Source of the DNA: Neisseriaceae bacterium
Lineage (GTDB): Bacteria > Pseudomonadota > Gammaproteobacteria > Burkholderiales > Neisseriaceae
Length of the DNA stretch: 10,913 nucleotides
NCBI GenBank assembly: GCA_030151665.1
Contig: JASLDB010000104.1
Coordinates: 1 to 10,913, forward strand
Direction: 5' to 3'
The notes beneath the pieces were generated by a model. That model saw only the letters and a program-made list of their open reading frames with translations, did not search any database and had not been told where the DNA came from. Positions 1 to 6,207 of the stretch are shown piece after piece. Position 1 is the stretch's first letter. The number at the start of each line of letters is the position of its first letter. The position numbers and the translations under genes are program-made.

Positions 1-1207
1 GCAAGGCTTTTTGAATGACCCGTTTTACTTTTTTGATTTCTTCCATTAAGTGCAATTGCGTGGGCAACCGACCTGCTGTATCGGCTAAAACCACGTCAAT
101 GCCACGGGCTTTTGCTGCTTCCATGGCATCAAAACACACAGCCGCTGAGTCACCACTGGCTTGTGAAATCACAGTCACATTGTTGCGATCGCCCCATTCG
201 ATTAGCTGCTCGCGTGCTGCAGCACGGAATGTATCCCCTGCTGCCAATAACACACTTTTGCCTTGGCTTTGAAAATACTTGGCCAATTTGCCAATCGACG
301 TGGTCTTGCCTGCACCATTAACACCAGCCATCATAATCACAAATGGACCTTTGCCTTCCGGTAAGGTCAATGGTTTTTCCAATGGGGTAATCAATTCCAA
401 TACCGCTTCTTTTAAAGCACCACGCAATTCATCACCATTTTTTAAACCACGCAATGAAACACGGTCACGAACCTCTTTTAACAAGTGTTCAGTTGCTTCT
501 AACCCCATGTCACTGGTGAGCAAAACAGCTTCTAATTCTTCATACAAGTCTTCATCAATTTTGCCTCCACCAAACACACCCGCCAACGATTTGGCCAATT
601 GTGTGCGTGATTTACTCAAGCCTTGTTTAAGCCTCGCCGCCCAACCCAATTTGGCAGGTTTGCTATCGATGCTTTCTGCCACCGCTACAACTGGCGTGGG
701 CACAGCTTTATCTTCTGGTGCATCAGCAATTGAATCAACCACGGTATCAGCCGTAGCTTGGGTTTGAGCTTGGGTTTCTGGCACATTCAGAACAGGTTCA
801 GCTTCAATAGTGGTAATGGGTTCTTCAATCACCTCTTCTATGGCTTGCGTTTCACGTGAAACAGCATTGGTCTCATCCAAGGCAACAGCTTGCGCTGCCA
901 TTTCAGCTGCCGCTACTTTGAGTTCTTCTGCAACCTGTTGAATATCTTCATTGGTTTCATCAGCAGTGTTAATGGCTGACTGGATGGGTTGTTGTACCAC
1001 CGACTCAATAGCAGATACATTGCTATTGGCAACTTGTGCTATTTCATTGGCTGCATCAACGCTGGCAACAGTTTTCGCTACTTCTTCTACCACCTCTGTG
1101 GCAGGGTCGATGGCATTTATTTCGTTGTCATTGGGCAGAACGGTTGTGTCTTGAGCCTCTTTTTTGTTATGCTCTTTTGACTTTTTTCGTTTAAAAAAAC
1201 CAAACAT
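1..1207 (-). CDS. ftsY: FtsY, signal recognition particle receptor GTPase (C-terminus beyond window)
   Basis: FtsY is the membrane-associated SRP receptor. It docks SRP-ribosome complexes and, through paired GTP hydrolysis with Ffh, hands nascent inner-membrane proteins to SecYEG. The window holds residues 1-402. Residues 1-184 or so are an Ala/Glu/Val/Thr-rich acidic region (the A domain of gammaproteobacterial FtsY) after a basic start, MFGFFKRKKSK. The helical N domain begins near residue 185 (LGWAARLKQGLSKSR). The G domain shows the P-loop GVNGAGKTT at 295-303, DTFRAAAREQL at 325-335 and DTAGRL at 376-381. The TKLD motif and the end of the protein lie outside the window. The ATG at 1207 has only a weak upstream GAG as ribosome binding site. 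In Pseudomonas and relatives ftsE-ftsX follow ftsY and M16 peptidases lie divergently beside it; the second half of that arrangement is seen here. Confidence 0.97.
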   Translation of the reverse strand, partial: MFGFFKRKKSKEHNKKEAQDTTVLPNDNEINAIDPATEVVEEVAKTVASVDAANEIAQVANSNVSAIESVVQQPIQSAINTADETNEDIQQVAEELKVAAAEMAAQAVALDETNAVSRETQAIEEVIEEPITTIEAEPVLNVPETQAQTQATADTVVDSIADAPEDKAVPTPVVAVAESIDSKPAKLGWAARLKQGLSKSRTQLAKSLAGVFGGGKIDEDLYEELEAVLLTSDMGLEATEHLLKEVRDRVSLRGLKNGDELRGALKEAVLELITPLEKPLTLPEGKGPFVIMMAGVNGAGKTTSIGKLAKYFQSQGKSVLLAAGDTFRAAAREQLIEWGDRNNVTVISQASGDSAAVCFDAMEAAKARGIDVVLADTAGRLPTQLHLMEEIKKVKRVIQKAL

Positions 1208-1247
1208 AGTGTCTCTAACGTCCAAATGGAATTAATCATTGAACCGT

Positions 1248-1253
1248 ATTGTA
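1248..1253 (-). promoter_or_regulatory. Possible ftsY -10 element in the divergent gap
   Basis: The 70-base gap between ftsY and the M16 operon must hold both promoters. On the minus strand TACAAT matches the sigma-70 -10 consensus at five of six positions and would give a leader of about 34 bases. No good -35 is seen at the proper distance. On the plus strand no convincing promoter stands out for the M16 operon. Confidence 0.25.
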
Positions 1254-1277
1254 ACGCAATTTAACAAGGATAAATGT

Positions 1278-2639
1278 ATGTTTCGCAAATGTCTTGTTTT
1301 CATTTCTTGCTCTTTGGTATTAAGCACACCACTTGCAGCAAAGACCATCAAAACCACACTGGACAATGGCATGACTGTGATTGCCAAAGAAGACAATCGC
1401 GCACCTGTTGTGGTGACGCAATTGTGGTACAGAATTGGCAGTATTGATGAAAATGTGGGTAAAACTGGCTTAAGCCATGTACTAGAACACATGATGTTCA
1501 AAGGCACTCACGATGTTCCTGCTGGTGATTTTTCCAAACGAATTTCTGCATTTGGTGGGCAAATGAATGCCTACACCAGTCGTGACCGCACCGTTTACTA
1601 TCAATCATTTGCTGCCAAGCATTTGCCTGCTGTTTTAAAGCTCGAAGCTGACCGCATGGTGAACTTAAATTTCTCTGACCGAGATTTTGTGAATGAAATG
1701 GAAGTCGTCAAAGAAGAACGCCGCATGCGCACCGATGACACCCCTTCTGGCGTGTTGTGGGAAGCCATTTACAAAGAAGCTTTGCAATCACCCAACGAAA
1801 GTGCCCCTGTTATCGGCTGGATAGATGATTTAAATAACATGAAACCTGACGATGCTCGTCAGTGGTATAAACAATGGTATTCACCCAATAACGCCACCTT
1901 GGTGATGGTGGGCGATTTTAAAGCTGAGAATGCCATTCAAGAAGCAACAGCCGCTTTTGGTGGTTTATCCAATTTAAAAACACCAGGTACACGCCACCCA
2001 CTCAACCAAGACCGCCATGCTGGTTACAAAGCGATTAAAGTGAGTGCACCATCTGAACTGCCTATGTTGTCACTCAATTACCGTGTGCCCCACTTAGATC
2101 AATTAAATAACAAAGAAGCCTATGCCTACCAAATCCTAGCTGCCGTATTGGATGGCCATTCTGCGAGCCGCTTGGAAAAAAACTTGGTGCGCCAAAAACA
2201 AATGGCAGTATCCATTGGGGTGGGCTATGACGGCATGGTGCGTGGTGAAGATTTATTCACCATCATTGCCATGCCTGCGGCAGGCGTCAGCGTTGAAGAT
2301 TTGGAAACGGCCATTAAAGCACAATTACAAGATATTGCCGACAATGGCATTGGCAAAGATGAACTCAAACGCATCCACACCCAAATTGACGCATCGTATA
2401 TTTACCAACAAGACTCCATCACGTCACAAGCCAGTGAAATGGGCGCTTTGGAATTGCTGGGTTTTGGCCATGAAGCCAAAGACAAAATCCGCAAGCAATT
2501 GCAAAATGTCAGCACCAAAGACGTACAAGCCGCAGCCAAAAACTTAACCGAAGACACCTTAACCCGTGTCTTGTTAGAACCCAAAGCCATTAATACGGCC
2601 AATCAAGCAACACCAGTAACAAAAGCCAAAGGAAAATAA
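1278..2639 (+). CDS. M16 family zinc metallopeptidase, catalytic subunit, exported
   Basis: This 453-residue protein is an insulinase/pitrilysin-family (M16) peptidase. The inverted zinc motif HVLEH is at residues 67-71, and the downstream glutamate ligand is probably in KEERR at 145-149. The text after it (TDDTPSGVLWEAIY, then WYSPNNATLVMVGDF) is typical of bacterial M16B proteins. Residues 1-21 form a Sec signal peptide: MFRK, a hydrophobic core, then a likely cut after LAA, which places the enzyme in the periplasm. I chose the ATG at 1278 because AAGGA lies 7 bases upstream and it yields a clean signal peptide; an in-frame start at 1239 would add 13 polar residues before it. The next gene begins one base after the stop and encodes a partner lacking the zinc site, so the two probably form a heterodimer. 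The natural substrate is unknown; clearance of periplasmic peptides is a guess. Confidence 0.93.
   Translation: MFRKCLVFISCSLVLSTPLAAKTIKTTLDNGMTVIAKEDNRAPVVVTQLWYRIGSIDENVGKTGLSHVLEHMMFKGTHDVPAGDFSKRISAFGGQMNAYTSRDRTVYYQSFAAKHLPAVLKLEADRMVNLNFSDRDFVNEMEVVKEERRMRTDDTPSGVLWEAIYKEALQSPNESAPVIGWIDDLNNMKPDDARQWYKQWYSPNNATLVMVGDFKAENAIQEATAAFGGLSNLKTPGTRHPLNQDRHAGYKAIKVSAPSELPMLSLNYRVPHLDQLNNKEAYAYQILAAVLDGHSASRLEKNLVRQKQMAVSIGVGYDGMVRGEDLFTIIAMPAAGVSVEDLETAIKAQLQDIADNGIGKDELKRIHTQIDASYIYQQDSITSQASEMGALELLGFGHEAKDKIRKQLQNVSTKDVQAAAKNLTEDTLTRVLLEPKAINTANQATPVTKAKGK
2628..2633 (+). promoter_or_regulatory. Ribosome binding site of the second M16 gene, inside the first
   Basis: AAAGGA sits 7 bases before the ATG at 2641 and lies within the last codons of the upstream gene, whose stop is separated from this ATG by one base. 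This supports the start choice and suggests translational coupling, which would keep the two subunits in balance. Confidence 0.7.
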
Positions 2640-2640
2640 C

Positions 2641-3939
2641 ATGAAATTAACCCGTATCTGCGCTGTGGTTTTGACCATGACTTTGCCCATCAGCAGCTTC
2701 GCTGTTGATATCCAAAACTGGCAATTGAACAATGGTGCCAAAGTATTGTTTGTTGAACGAAAAGAAGTTCCCATTGTGGATGTGGTGGTGTCATTTGACG
2801 CTGGTAGCCGCCGTGACCAAGAAAGCAAAATAGGCGTGGCGGATTTTACCGCAGGACTATTAAACACTGGCGCTGGCACTTTAGACGAAGAAGCGATTAA
2901 CACCCGCATCAGCGATTTGGCGGTCAGTATTGATACGGCAGCAGGTGGTGAAAATGCCGTATTGAGTTTGCGCTCATTAAAGCAAAAGAGAACCTTACAA
3001 CCGACATTAAAATTGGCCAATTTGATTTTGACCCAACCCACTTTTAACGACAAAATCTTGGCTCGTGAAAAAGACCGTGCCATTTTGGGTTTAAAACAAG
3101 GTGAAACCCAACCTGGTTTTTTGGTGGGCCGTGCCTTTAGCAAACTCAATTACCCAAGCCATCCTTATGGTTATGGTGCAAAGACCACTGTACAGAGCAT
3201 TGCTGCCATTCAGCAACAAGATTTGGTCAATTTTTATCAGCAATACTACCGCACCCCCTATGCCACTGTGAGTATTGTGGGCGATGTATCGCGTAAAGAA
3301 GCTTCCCGCATTGCCGAAGATCTTCTAAAAGGCTTACCAACCGATGCCCCTACCCTCGCTCCGATTGCCAAAATCAGCGATAAAAAAGGTCAAACCCAAA
3401 TCGTCAAACACCCAGCAAGCCAAGCCACGGTGGTGATGGGCTATCCAGTTGTGACCATGGATGACCCCGATTACTTTGCCTTGGTTGTAGGTAACTACAT
3501 CTTGGGTGGTGGTGGTTTTGACAGCCGATTGATGAAAACATTGCGAGATGAAAAAGGCTATGTTTATGGTGTCAGCAGTTCATTTGGCCCGATGCAAGAA
3601 AAAGGCGTGTTCAGTATTGGCCTGAAAACCAAACAAGCATCACGTGATCAAGCCTTAACAGCAGCCAAAGCCGTATTGCAAGATTTTATTGCCAAAGGCC
3701 CTACTGAAGAAGAACTGCAACAGGCCAAAGACAATATTGTCGGTGGTTTTGCCCTTCGCATCGACACCAATGGCAAAGTGGTTAGCCAAATCAATAATAT
3801 TGGCTTATACAACTTGCCATTAAGCTATTTGGATGACTACCCCAAAGCGGTGGAAAAAGTCACCATCCAAAGCATCCAAGATGCATGGCAACGCCGTATT
3901 AAGCCTGAAGATTTTAATACCGTTTATACCGATAATTAA
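2641..3939 (+). CDS. M16 family peptidase-like protein, zinc site lost, exported
   Basis: This 432-residue protein is the partner of the preceding M16 peptidase. It has a Sec signal peptide (MKLTR, a hydrophobic stretch, probable cut after SSFA at residue 21). Aligned on the catalytic partner, the HVLEH region becomes DFTAG: His to Asp68, Glu to Ala71, His to Gly72, so it cannot bind zinc by the usual ligands. It keeps an Arg/Tyr-containing segment near residues 302-309 (RDEKGYVYG), where the partner reads VRQKQMAVS. In well-studied two-subunit M16 enzymes such as the Sphingomonas SPH2681/SPH2682 pair, one chain supplies the zinc site and the other an Arg/Tyr pair, and the same split is likely here. 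The gene ends 12 bases before a strong hairpin terminator. Confidence 0.92.
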   Translation: MKLTRICAVVLTMTLPISSFAVDIQNWQLNNGAKVLFVERKEVPIVDVVVSFDAGSRRDQESKIGVADFTAGLLNTGAGTLDEEAINTRISDLAVSIDTAAGGENAVLSLRSLKQKRTLQPTLKLANLILTQPTFNDKILAREKDRAILGLKQGETQPGFLVGRAFSKLNYPSHPYGYGAKTTVQSIAAIQQQDLVNFYQQYYRTPYATVSIVGDVSRKEASRIAEDLLKGLPTDAPTLAPIAKISDKKGQTQIVKHPASQATVVMGYPVVTMDDPDYFALVVGNYILGGGGFDSRLMKTLRDEKGYVYGVSSSFGPMQEKGVFSIGLKTKQASRDQALTAAKAVLQDFIAKGPTEEELQQAKDNIVGGFALRIDTNGKVVSQINNIGLYNLPLSYLDDYPKAVEKVTIQSIQDAWQRRIKPEDFNTVYTDN

Positions 3940-3951
3940 ACAAGTCTCAAC

Positions 3952-3979
3952 AAAAAAGCAGCCATTAGGCTGCTTTTTT
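3952..3979. terminator. Bidirectional intrinsic terminator between convergent genes
   Basis: GCAGCC and GGCTGC pair around an ATTA loop, flanked by A6 on the left and T6 on the right. This gives a 12-bp stem whose outer part doubles as a U-tract on either strand. It ends the M16 operon on the plus strand and zinc-ribbon gene A on the minus strand, 11 bases past that gene's stop. Confidence 0.92.
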
Positions 3980-3990
3980 AACCATCCCAA

Positions 3991-4626
3991 TCACACACTG
4001 TAATCAATATCCACCACAGGGTATCCGATAATGGCTTGCAAATCCTGTAAAAATGCAGAGGTGAACATATCCGATACACCTTCTAAAAAAAACAAACCAA
4101 AATTGGAAAAAACAGCATCTGAGTCAAATTGGTATTGGTTGATTTCATGCTTGGTATGGCACGCAGGGCAAGCCACTTCATCTTGACCAGATTCCCACTC
4201 TTTGATTAGTTGATTAACGACTTCATAATCCTCGCCAAAATCCTCCCAAAAATCATCGCTGTCAAAATCAAAAAAAATTATTTTTTTTAACTTTAACTTA
4301 TCTGCACCCGTCGTAACATGACAACTGGGGCAAGTTGCCGAGAATAGAGGTACGCCTTGAAAACAATGTCTGTCTTTGACCAAATAGCCAACACCCAAGA
4401 CTTGTTCAGAATATTCTTTTCTATCGGCATCGGATAAACGTAAAATATCCAAGAAACCCGCATCAATAGGGTAATAATCCATGCCATAATAATCGAGTTC
4501 CAATTCTGGTTTGATAATTTTCTTGTCCAATAAATAAGCATGTACCGCAGCCTGTACTGCCTCGACATTCTCAATTTTTGATATTTTGGGAACAACGTAA
4601 TTGAGTTGGAAAATAGCGCCCATCAT
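3991..4626 (-). CDS. Unrecognised two-CPxC zinc-ribbon protein, copy A
   Basis: I do not recognise this family. The 211-residue protein is soluble, acidic and lacks a signal peptide or membrane segment. Two CPxC knuckles (C99/C102 and C153/C156) predict a zinc ribbon. It is clearly paralogous to the product of 5511-6092: both share VPxxS near the start, HAYxLxKxIIKP (residues 29-40), YPxDxGFLDIL (52-62), the two knuckles, SNFxxxFxxGxS (174-185) and a QDxxxIxGxP ending. Between the knuckles copy A has about 20 extra residues, rich in Asp, Glu and Phe, encoded partly by an A8-TTA-T8 tract. AAGGA lies 3 bases before the first ATG (4626) and 6 before the second (4623), so translation may start at residue 2. 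The gene follows the LytTR regulator by 63 bases with no convincing promoter between, so cotranscription is possible. The function is unknown. Confidence 0.88.
   Translation of the reverse strand: MMGAIFQLNYVVPKISKIENVEAVQAAVHAYLLDKKIIKPELELDYYGMDYYPIDAGFLDILRLSDADRKEYSEQVLGVGYLVKDRHCFQGVPLFSATCPSCHVTTGADKLKLKKIIFFDFDSDDFWEDFGEDYEVVNQLIKEWESGQDEVACPACHTKHEINQYQFDSDAVFSNFGLFFLEGVSDMFTSAFLQDLQAIIGYPVVDIDYSV
4270..4288. repeat. A8-TTA-T8 mononucleotide tract within zinc-ribbon gene A
   Basis: Eight A, then TTA, then eight T on the plus strand form two homopolymers that are also a perfect 8-bp inverted repeat with a 3-base loop. On the coding strand it encodes part of KLKKIIFF, at the start of the acidic insertion lacking in copy B. 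Such tracts are prone to replication or transcription slippage. Confidence 0.9.
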
Positions 4627-4689
4627 GTATCCTTATAAAAACAGCCAAACAAGATAATGCATGTGAAAAAATCGTTATTTTTAATCTGA

Positions 4690-5409
4690 TTAATTGTGTG
4701 CCAATTCTTTGCGTATCGCTGCCAATTGACGACGACTCACTGGTAACGTCTCATCCAAATCCACGATTTGGGCAGCCCATGTGGCATTGCTGTCTTCACC
4801 AGATGTTTTAATCAAAGACGCTAAAGCATGGCGCATGACCAATGCATTGCGGTGAATGCGGATAACTTTGTCACCCAAGATATCTTCCCAATGAATTAAG
4901 GTTTTGGGTAAGTCATAACACGAACCATCTGCCGTCACCAATAACACGCTTTTTTCTTCTGCCAATAGATAGCGAGATTGTTGCCAAGGAATATCAATGA
5001 TGCGGTCACGGGTTTGCACGGTAAAACTGCTAAAACCAGATTCATCTGCTTTTTCAGGTTGAACACGCAACAAAGCTTGTTGCAAACGCTGGCGTTTAAT
5101 TGGTTTGAGTAAGTAATCTGTGGCTGCCAACTCAAAAGCACGCAAAGCATGTTCTTCGTAAGCGGTAGTAAAGATAATGCTGGGAATCGAATGGGCGGTT
5201 CGCCTTAAACACTCGACAAAACTCAAACCGTCCATTTCAGGTAAACCAATATCCACAAACACCACGTCCACATCATGTCCACTTAACCAATCCAAAGCAG
5301 ACATGGCTTCACTAAAGGTGGACAATACTGTTACTTCATTGTCTTGTAATAGAATTCTTAACCGCTCTGCTGCCAAGATCTCATCTTCAACAATGATGGC
5401 ACTCAACAT
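4690..5409 (-). CDS. LytTR-family response regulator (AlgR/LytR type)
   Basis: This 239-residue two-component regulator has a receiver domain at about 1-120 and a LytTR DNA-binding domain at about 128-239. Receiver landmarks are the acidic pair E8/D9, phosphoacceptor D53 in VDIGLPEMDG, T81/T82 and K102 in LLKP. The LytTR domain shows RIHRNALV (184-191) and LPVSRRQL (222-229), matching the usual FxRIHRSxLVN and LPVSR signatures. I chose the ATG at 5409: AGGA lies 6 bases upstream and the protein then begins directly with the first receiver strand. An in-frame ATG at 5445 has no ribosome site and overlaps a probable -10 element. No histidine kinase is encoded in the window, so its sensor is elsewhere or absent. 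It is flanked on both sides by genes of one paralogous family, its likely targets or partners. AlgR is the nearest well-known relative, but orthology is not shown. Confidence 0.93.
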   Translation of the reverse strand: MLSAIIVEDEILAAERLRILLQDNEVTVLSTFSEAMSALDWLSGHDVDVVFVDIGLPEMDGLSFVECLRRTAHSIPSIIFTTAYEEHALRAFELAATDYLLKPIKRQRLQQALLRVQPEKADESGFSSFTVQTRDRIIDIPWQQSRYLLAEEKSVLLVTADGSCYDLPKTLIHWEDILGDKVIRIHRNALVMRHALASLIKTSGEDSNATWAAQIVDLDETLPVSRRQLAAIRKELAHN

Positions 5410-5443
5410 AACTATTCCTATGGCATTTTTATGGATAGCCACC

Positions 5444-5452
5444 ATTCTAGCA
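5444..5452 (-). promoter_or_regulatory. Candidate extended -10 promoter of the LytTR regulator
   Basis: On the minus strand TGC-TAGAAT forms an extended -10 element. Initiation about 7 bases on would leave a leader of roughly 28 bases before the ATG at 5409. The best -35 match, TTGGAA at 5469-5474, has a long 19-base spacer, which fits a promoter needing the extended -10 or an activator. It supports 5409 over 5445 as the start codon. Confidence 0.5.
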
Positions 5453-5483
5453 AATTTTTAATTTACTTTTCCAAAATTTTTAA
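5452..5483. repeat. Perfect 10-bp direct repeat with 12-bp spacer, possible LytTR operator
   Basis: AAATTTTTAA occurs at 5452-5461 and again at 5474-5483 (TTAAAAATTT on the gene strand), a period of 22 bp or about two helical turns. LytTR regulators such as AgrA are known to bind pairs of roughly 9-bp direct repeats about 12 bp apart. The repeat covers the weak -35 and abuts the extended -10 of the regulator gene. It lacks the GTT core common in known LytTR sites, and AT-rich repeats can arise by chance. Confidence 0.45.
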
Positions 5484-5510
5484 GATAAGTTGCGGAAAAC
5501 CAAATAATCT

Positions 5511-6092
5511 TTATTGCTTTTGATCAAGTCCAATAATAGGAACACCCATGATATTGATTACATCTTGCATGAATTCATCTGAAAAATGGCGACTAATGCC
5601 ATTAAAAAACACAATGGCAAAATTGGAAAATGCAGCCGGTTCTTGAAAATCGTAGGCATTAATGTCACCGACATGAGAGCACTGGGGACATGTCATGTGG
5701 TCTTGCCCCAATAACCAATTATTGACCCAATCAAATGGTTGGTGATCTCCATTGAGCTTGTTGTCCCCAATGGTCGTTTGGCATTGTGGACAAATGGCTG
5801 TACTGGGTAAACCAGTCCAATAAAACTCACGGGGTTCGCGACCATAGGTCACACCAATAACTTGATGAAATAAAGTGTTTCGCTCTTGTTGATTCAATGT
5901 TGGTGCTAGGATATCCAAAAAACCCTTATCCAAAGGGTAGCATTCTTCTTCAAATAAACTTTCTTCTCGGGAAAGTAAGATGGGTTTGATAATTTCTTTT
6001 TCCAAAAAATACGCATGAATCGCATCTTGTGTCTGTTCAATATTGGGTAAAGAAGATAAACGAGGCACTAAGTAGCAGTAATGCATGTCCAT
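5511..6092 (-). CDS. Unrecognised two-CPxC zinc-ribbon protein, copy B
   Basis: This 193-residue soluble protein is a paralogue of the product of 3991-4626, with motifs in the same order: VPRLS near the start, HAYFLEKEIIKP (residues 26-37), CYPLDKGFLDIL (51-62), CPQC at 101-104 and 135-138, SNFAIVFFNGIS (156-167) and MQDVINIMGVP (175-185). The knuckles are 30 residues apart, so the ribbon loop is compact compared with copy A. There is no signal peptide, membrane segment or recognised enzyme motif. The ATG at 6092 has AAGGA 7 bases upstream and is preferred to a second ATG at 6086. The gene has its own -10 (6115-6120) and is separated from uvrD by a terminator, so it likely begins the B-regulator-A unit. 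The 101-base gap to the regulator gene holds that gene's candidate promoter. The function is unknown. Confidence 0.88.
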   Translation of the reverse strand: MDMHYCYLVPRLSSLPNIEQTQDAIHAYFLEKEIIKPILLSREESLFEEECYPLDKGFLDILAPTLNQQERNTLFHQVIGVTYGREPREFYWTGLPSTAICPQCQTTIGDNKLNGDHQPFDWVNNWLLGQDHMTCPQCSHVGDINAYDFQEPAAFSNFAIVFFNGISRHFSDEFMQDVINIMGVPIIGLDQKQ

Positions 6093-6114
6093 GGGACAGT
6101 CCTTTTGCTTTTAT

Positions 6115-6120
6115 ATTATA
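6115..6120 (-). promoter_or_regulatory. Candidate -10 element for zinc-ribbon gene B
   Basis: A perfect TATAAT on the minus strand lies just past the uvrD terminator and would start RNA about 16 bases before the ATG at 6092. No good -35 hexamer is seen 16-18 bases further up (the sequence there is T-rich), so activation by a regulator is possible. Confidence 0.5.
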
Positions 6121-6144
6121 ATGGCATATACTAGCAATAAAAAT

Positions 6145-6172
6145 AAACTGGTCTTTTGATTTAGACCAGTTT
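6145..6172 (-). terminator. Intrinsic terminator after uvrD
   Basis: AAACTGGTCT pairs with AGACCAGTTT in a 10-bp stem with an 8-base loop. On the minus strand a TTTATTTTTATT tail begins within the 3' arm and runs past it. It starts about 35 bases beyond the uvrD stop and insulates zinc-ribbon gene B from uvrD transcription. Confidence 0.85.
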
Positions 6173-6207
6173 TATTTAATTAAGTCCGCCAAACAAAAGT
6201 AAAATGA

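Noticed and set aside
1239..1277. Upstream in-frame ATG giving the first M16 protein 13 extra residues
   Set aside because: It lacks a ribosome binding site and puts polar residues before the signal peptide. The ATG at 1278 has AAGGA at ideal spacing.
4667..4682. AAAAAT/ATTTTT hairpin between the LytTR gene and zinc-ribbon gene A as a terminator
   Set aside because: The stem is only 6 bp, all A-T, and no T-tract follows on the minus strand. It is too weak to claim as a transcription stop.
4690..5409. Naming the regulator algR
   Set aside because: The architecture fits, but no algZ/fimS kinase or hemC-hemD neighbour is present, so orthology is not supported.
5410..5445. In-frame ATG at 5445 as the LytTR regulator start
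   Set aside because: There is no ribosome site, the 12 extra residues fit no receiver domain, and the codon overlaps the candidate -10 element.
3991..6092. Zinc-ribbon proteins A and B as paired immunity proteins of a toxin system
   Set aside because: Duplicated small acidic genes can be immunity genes, but no toxin-like gene is adjacent and the intervening gene is a clear response regulator.
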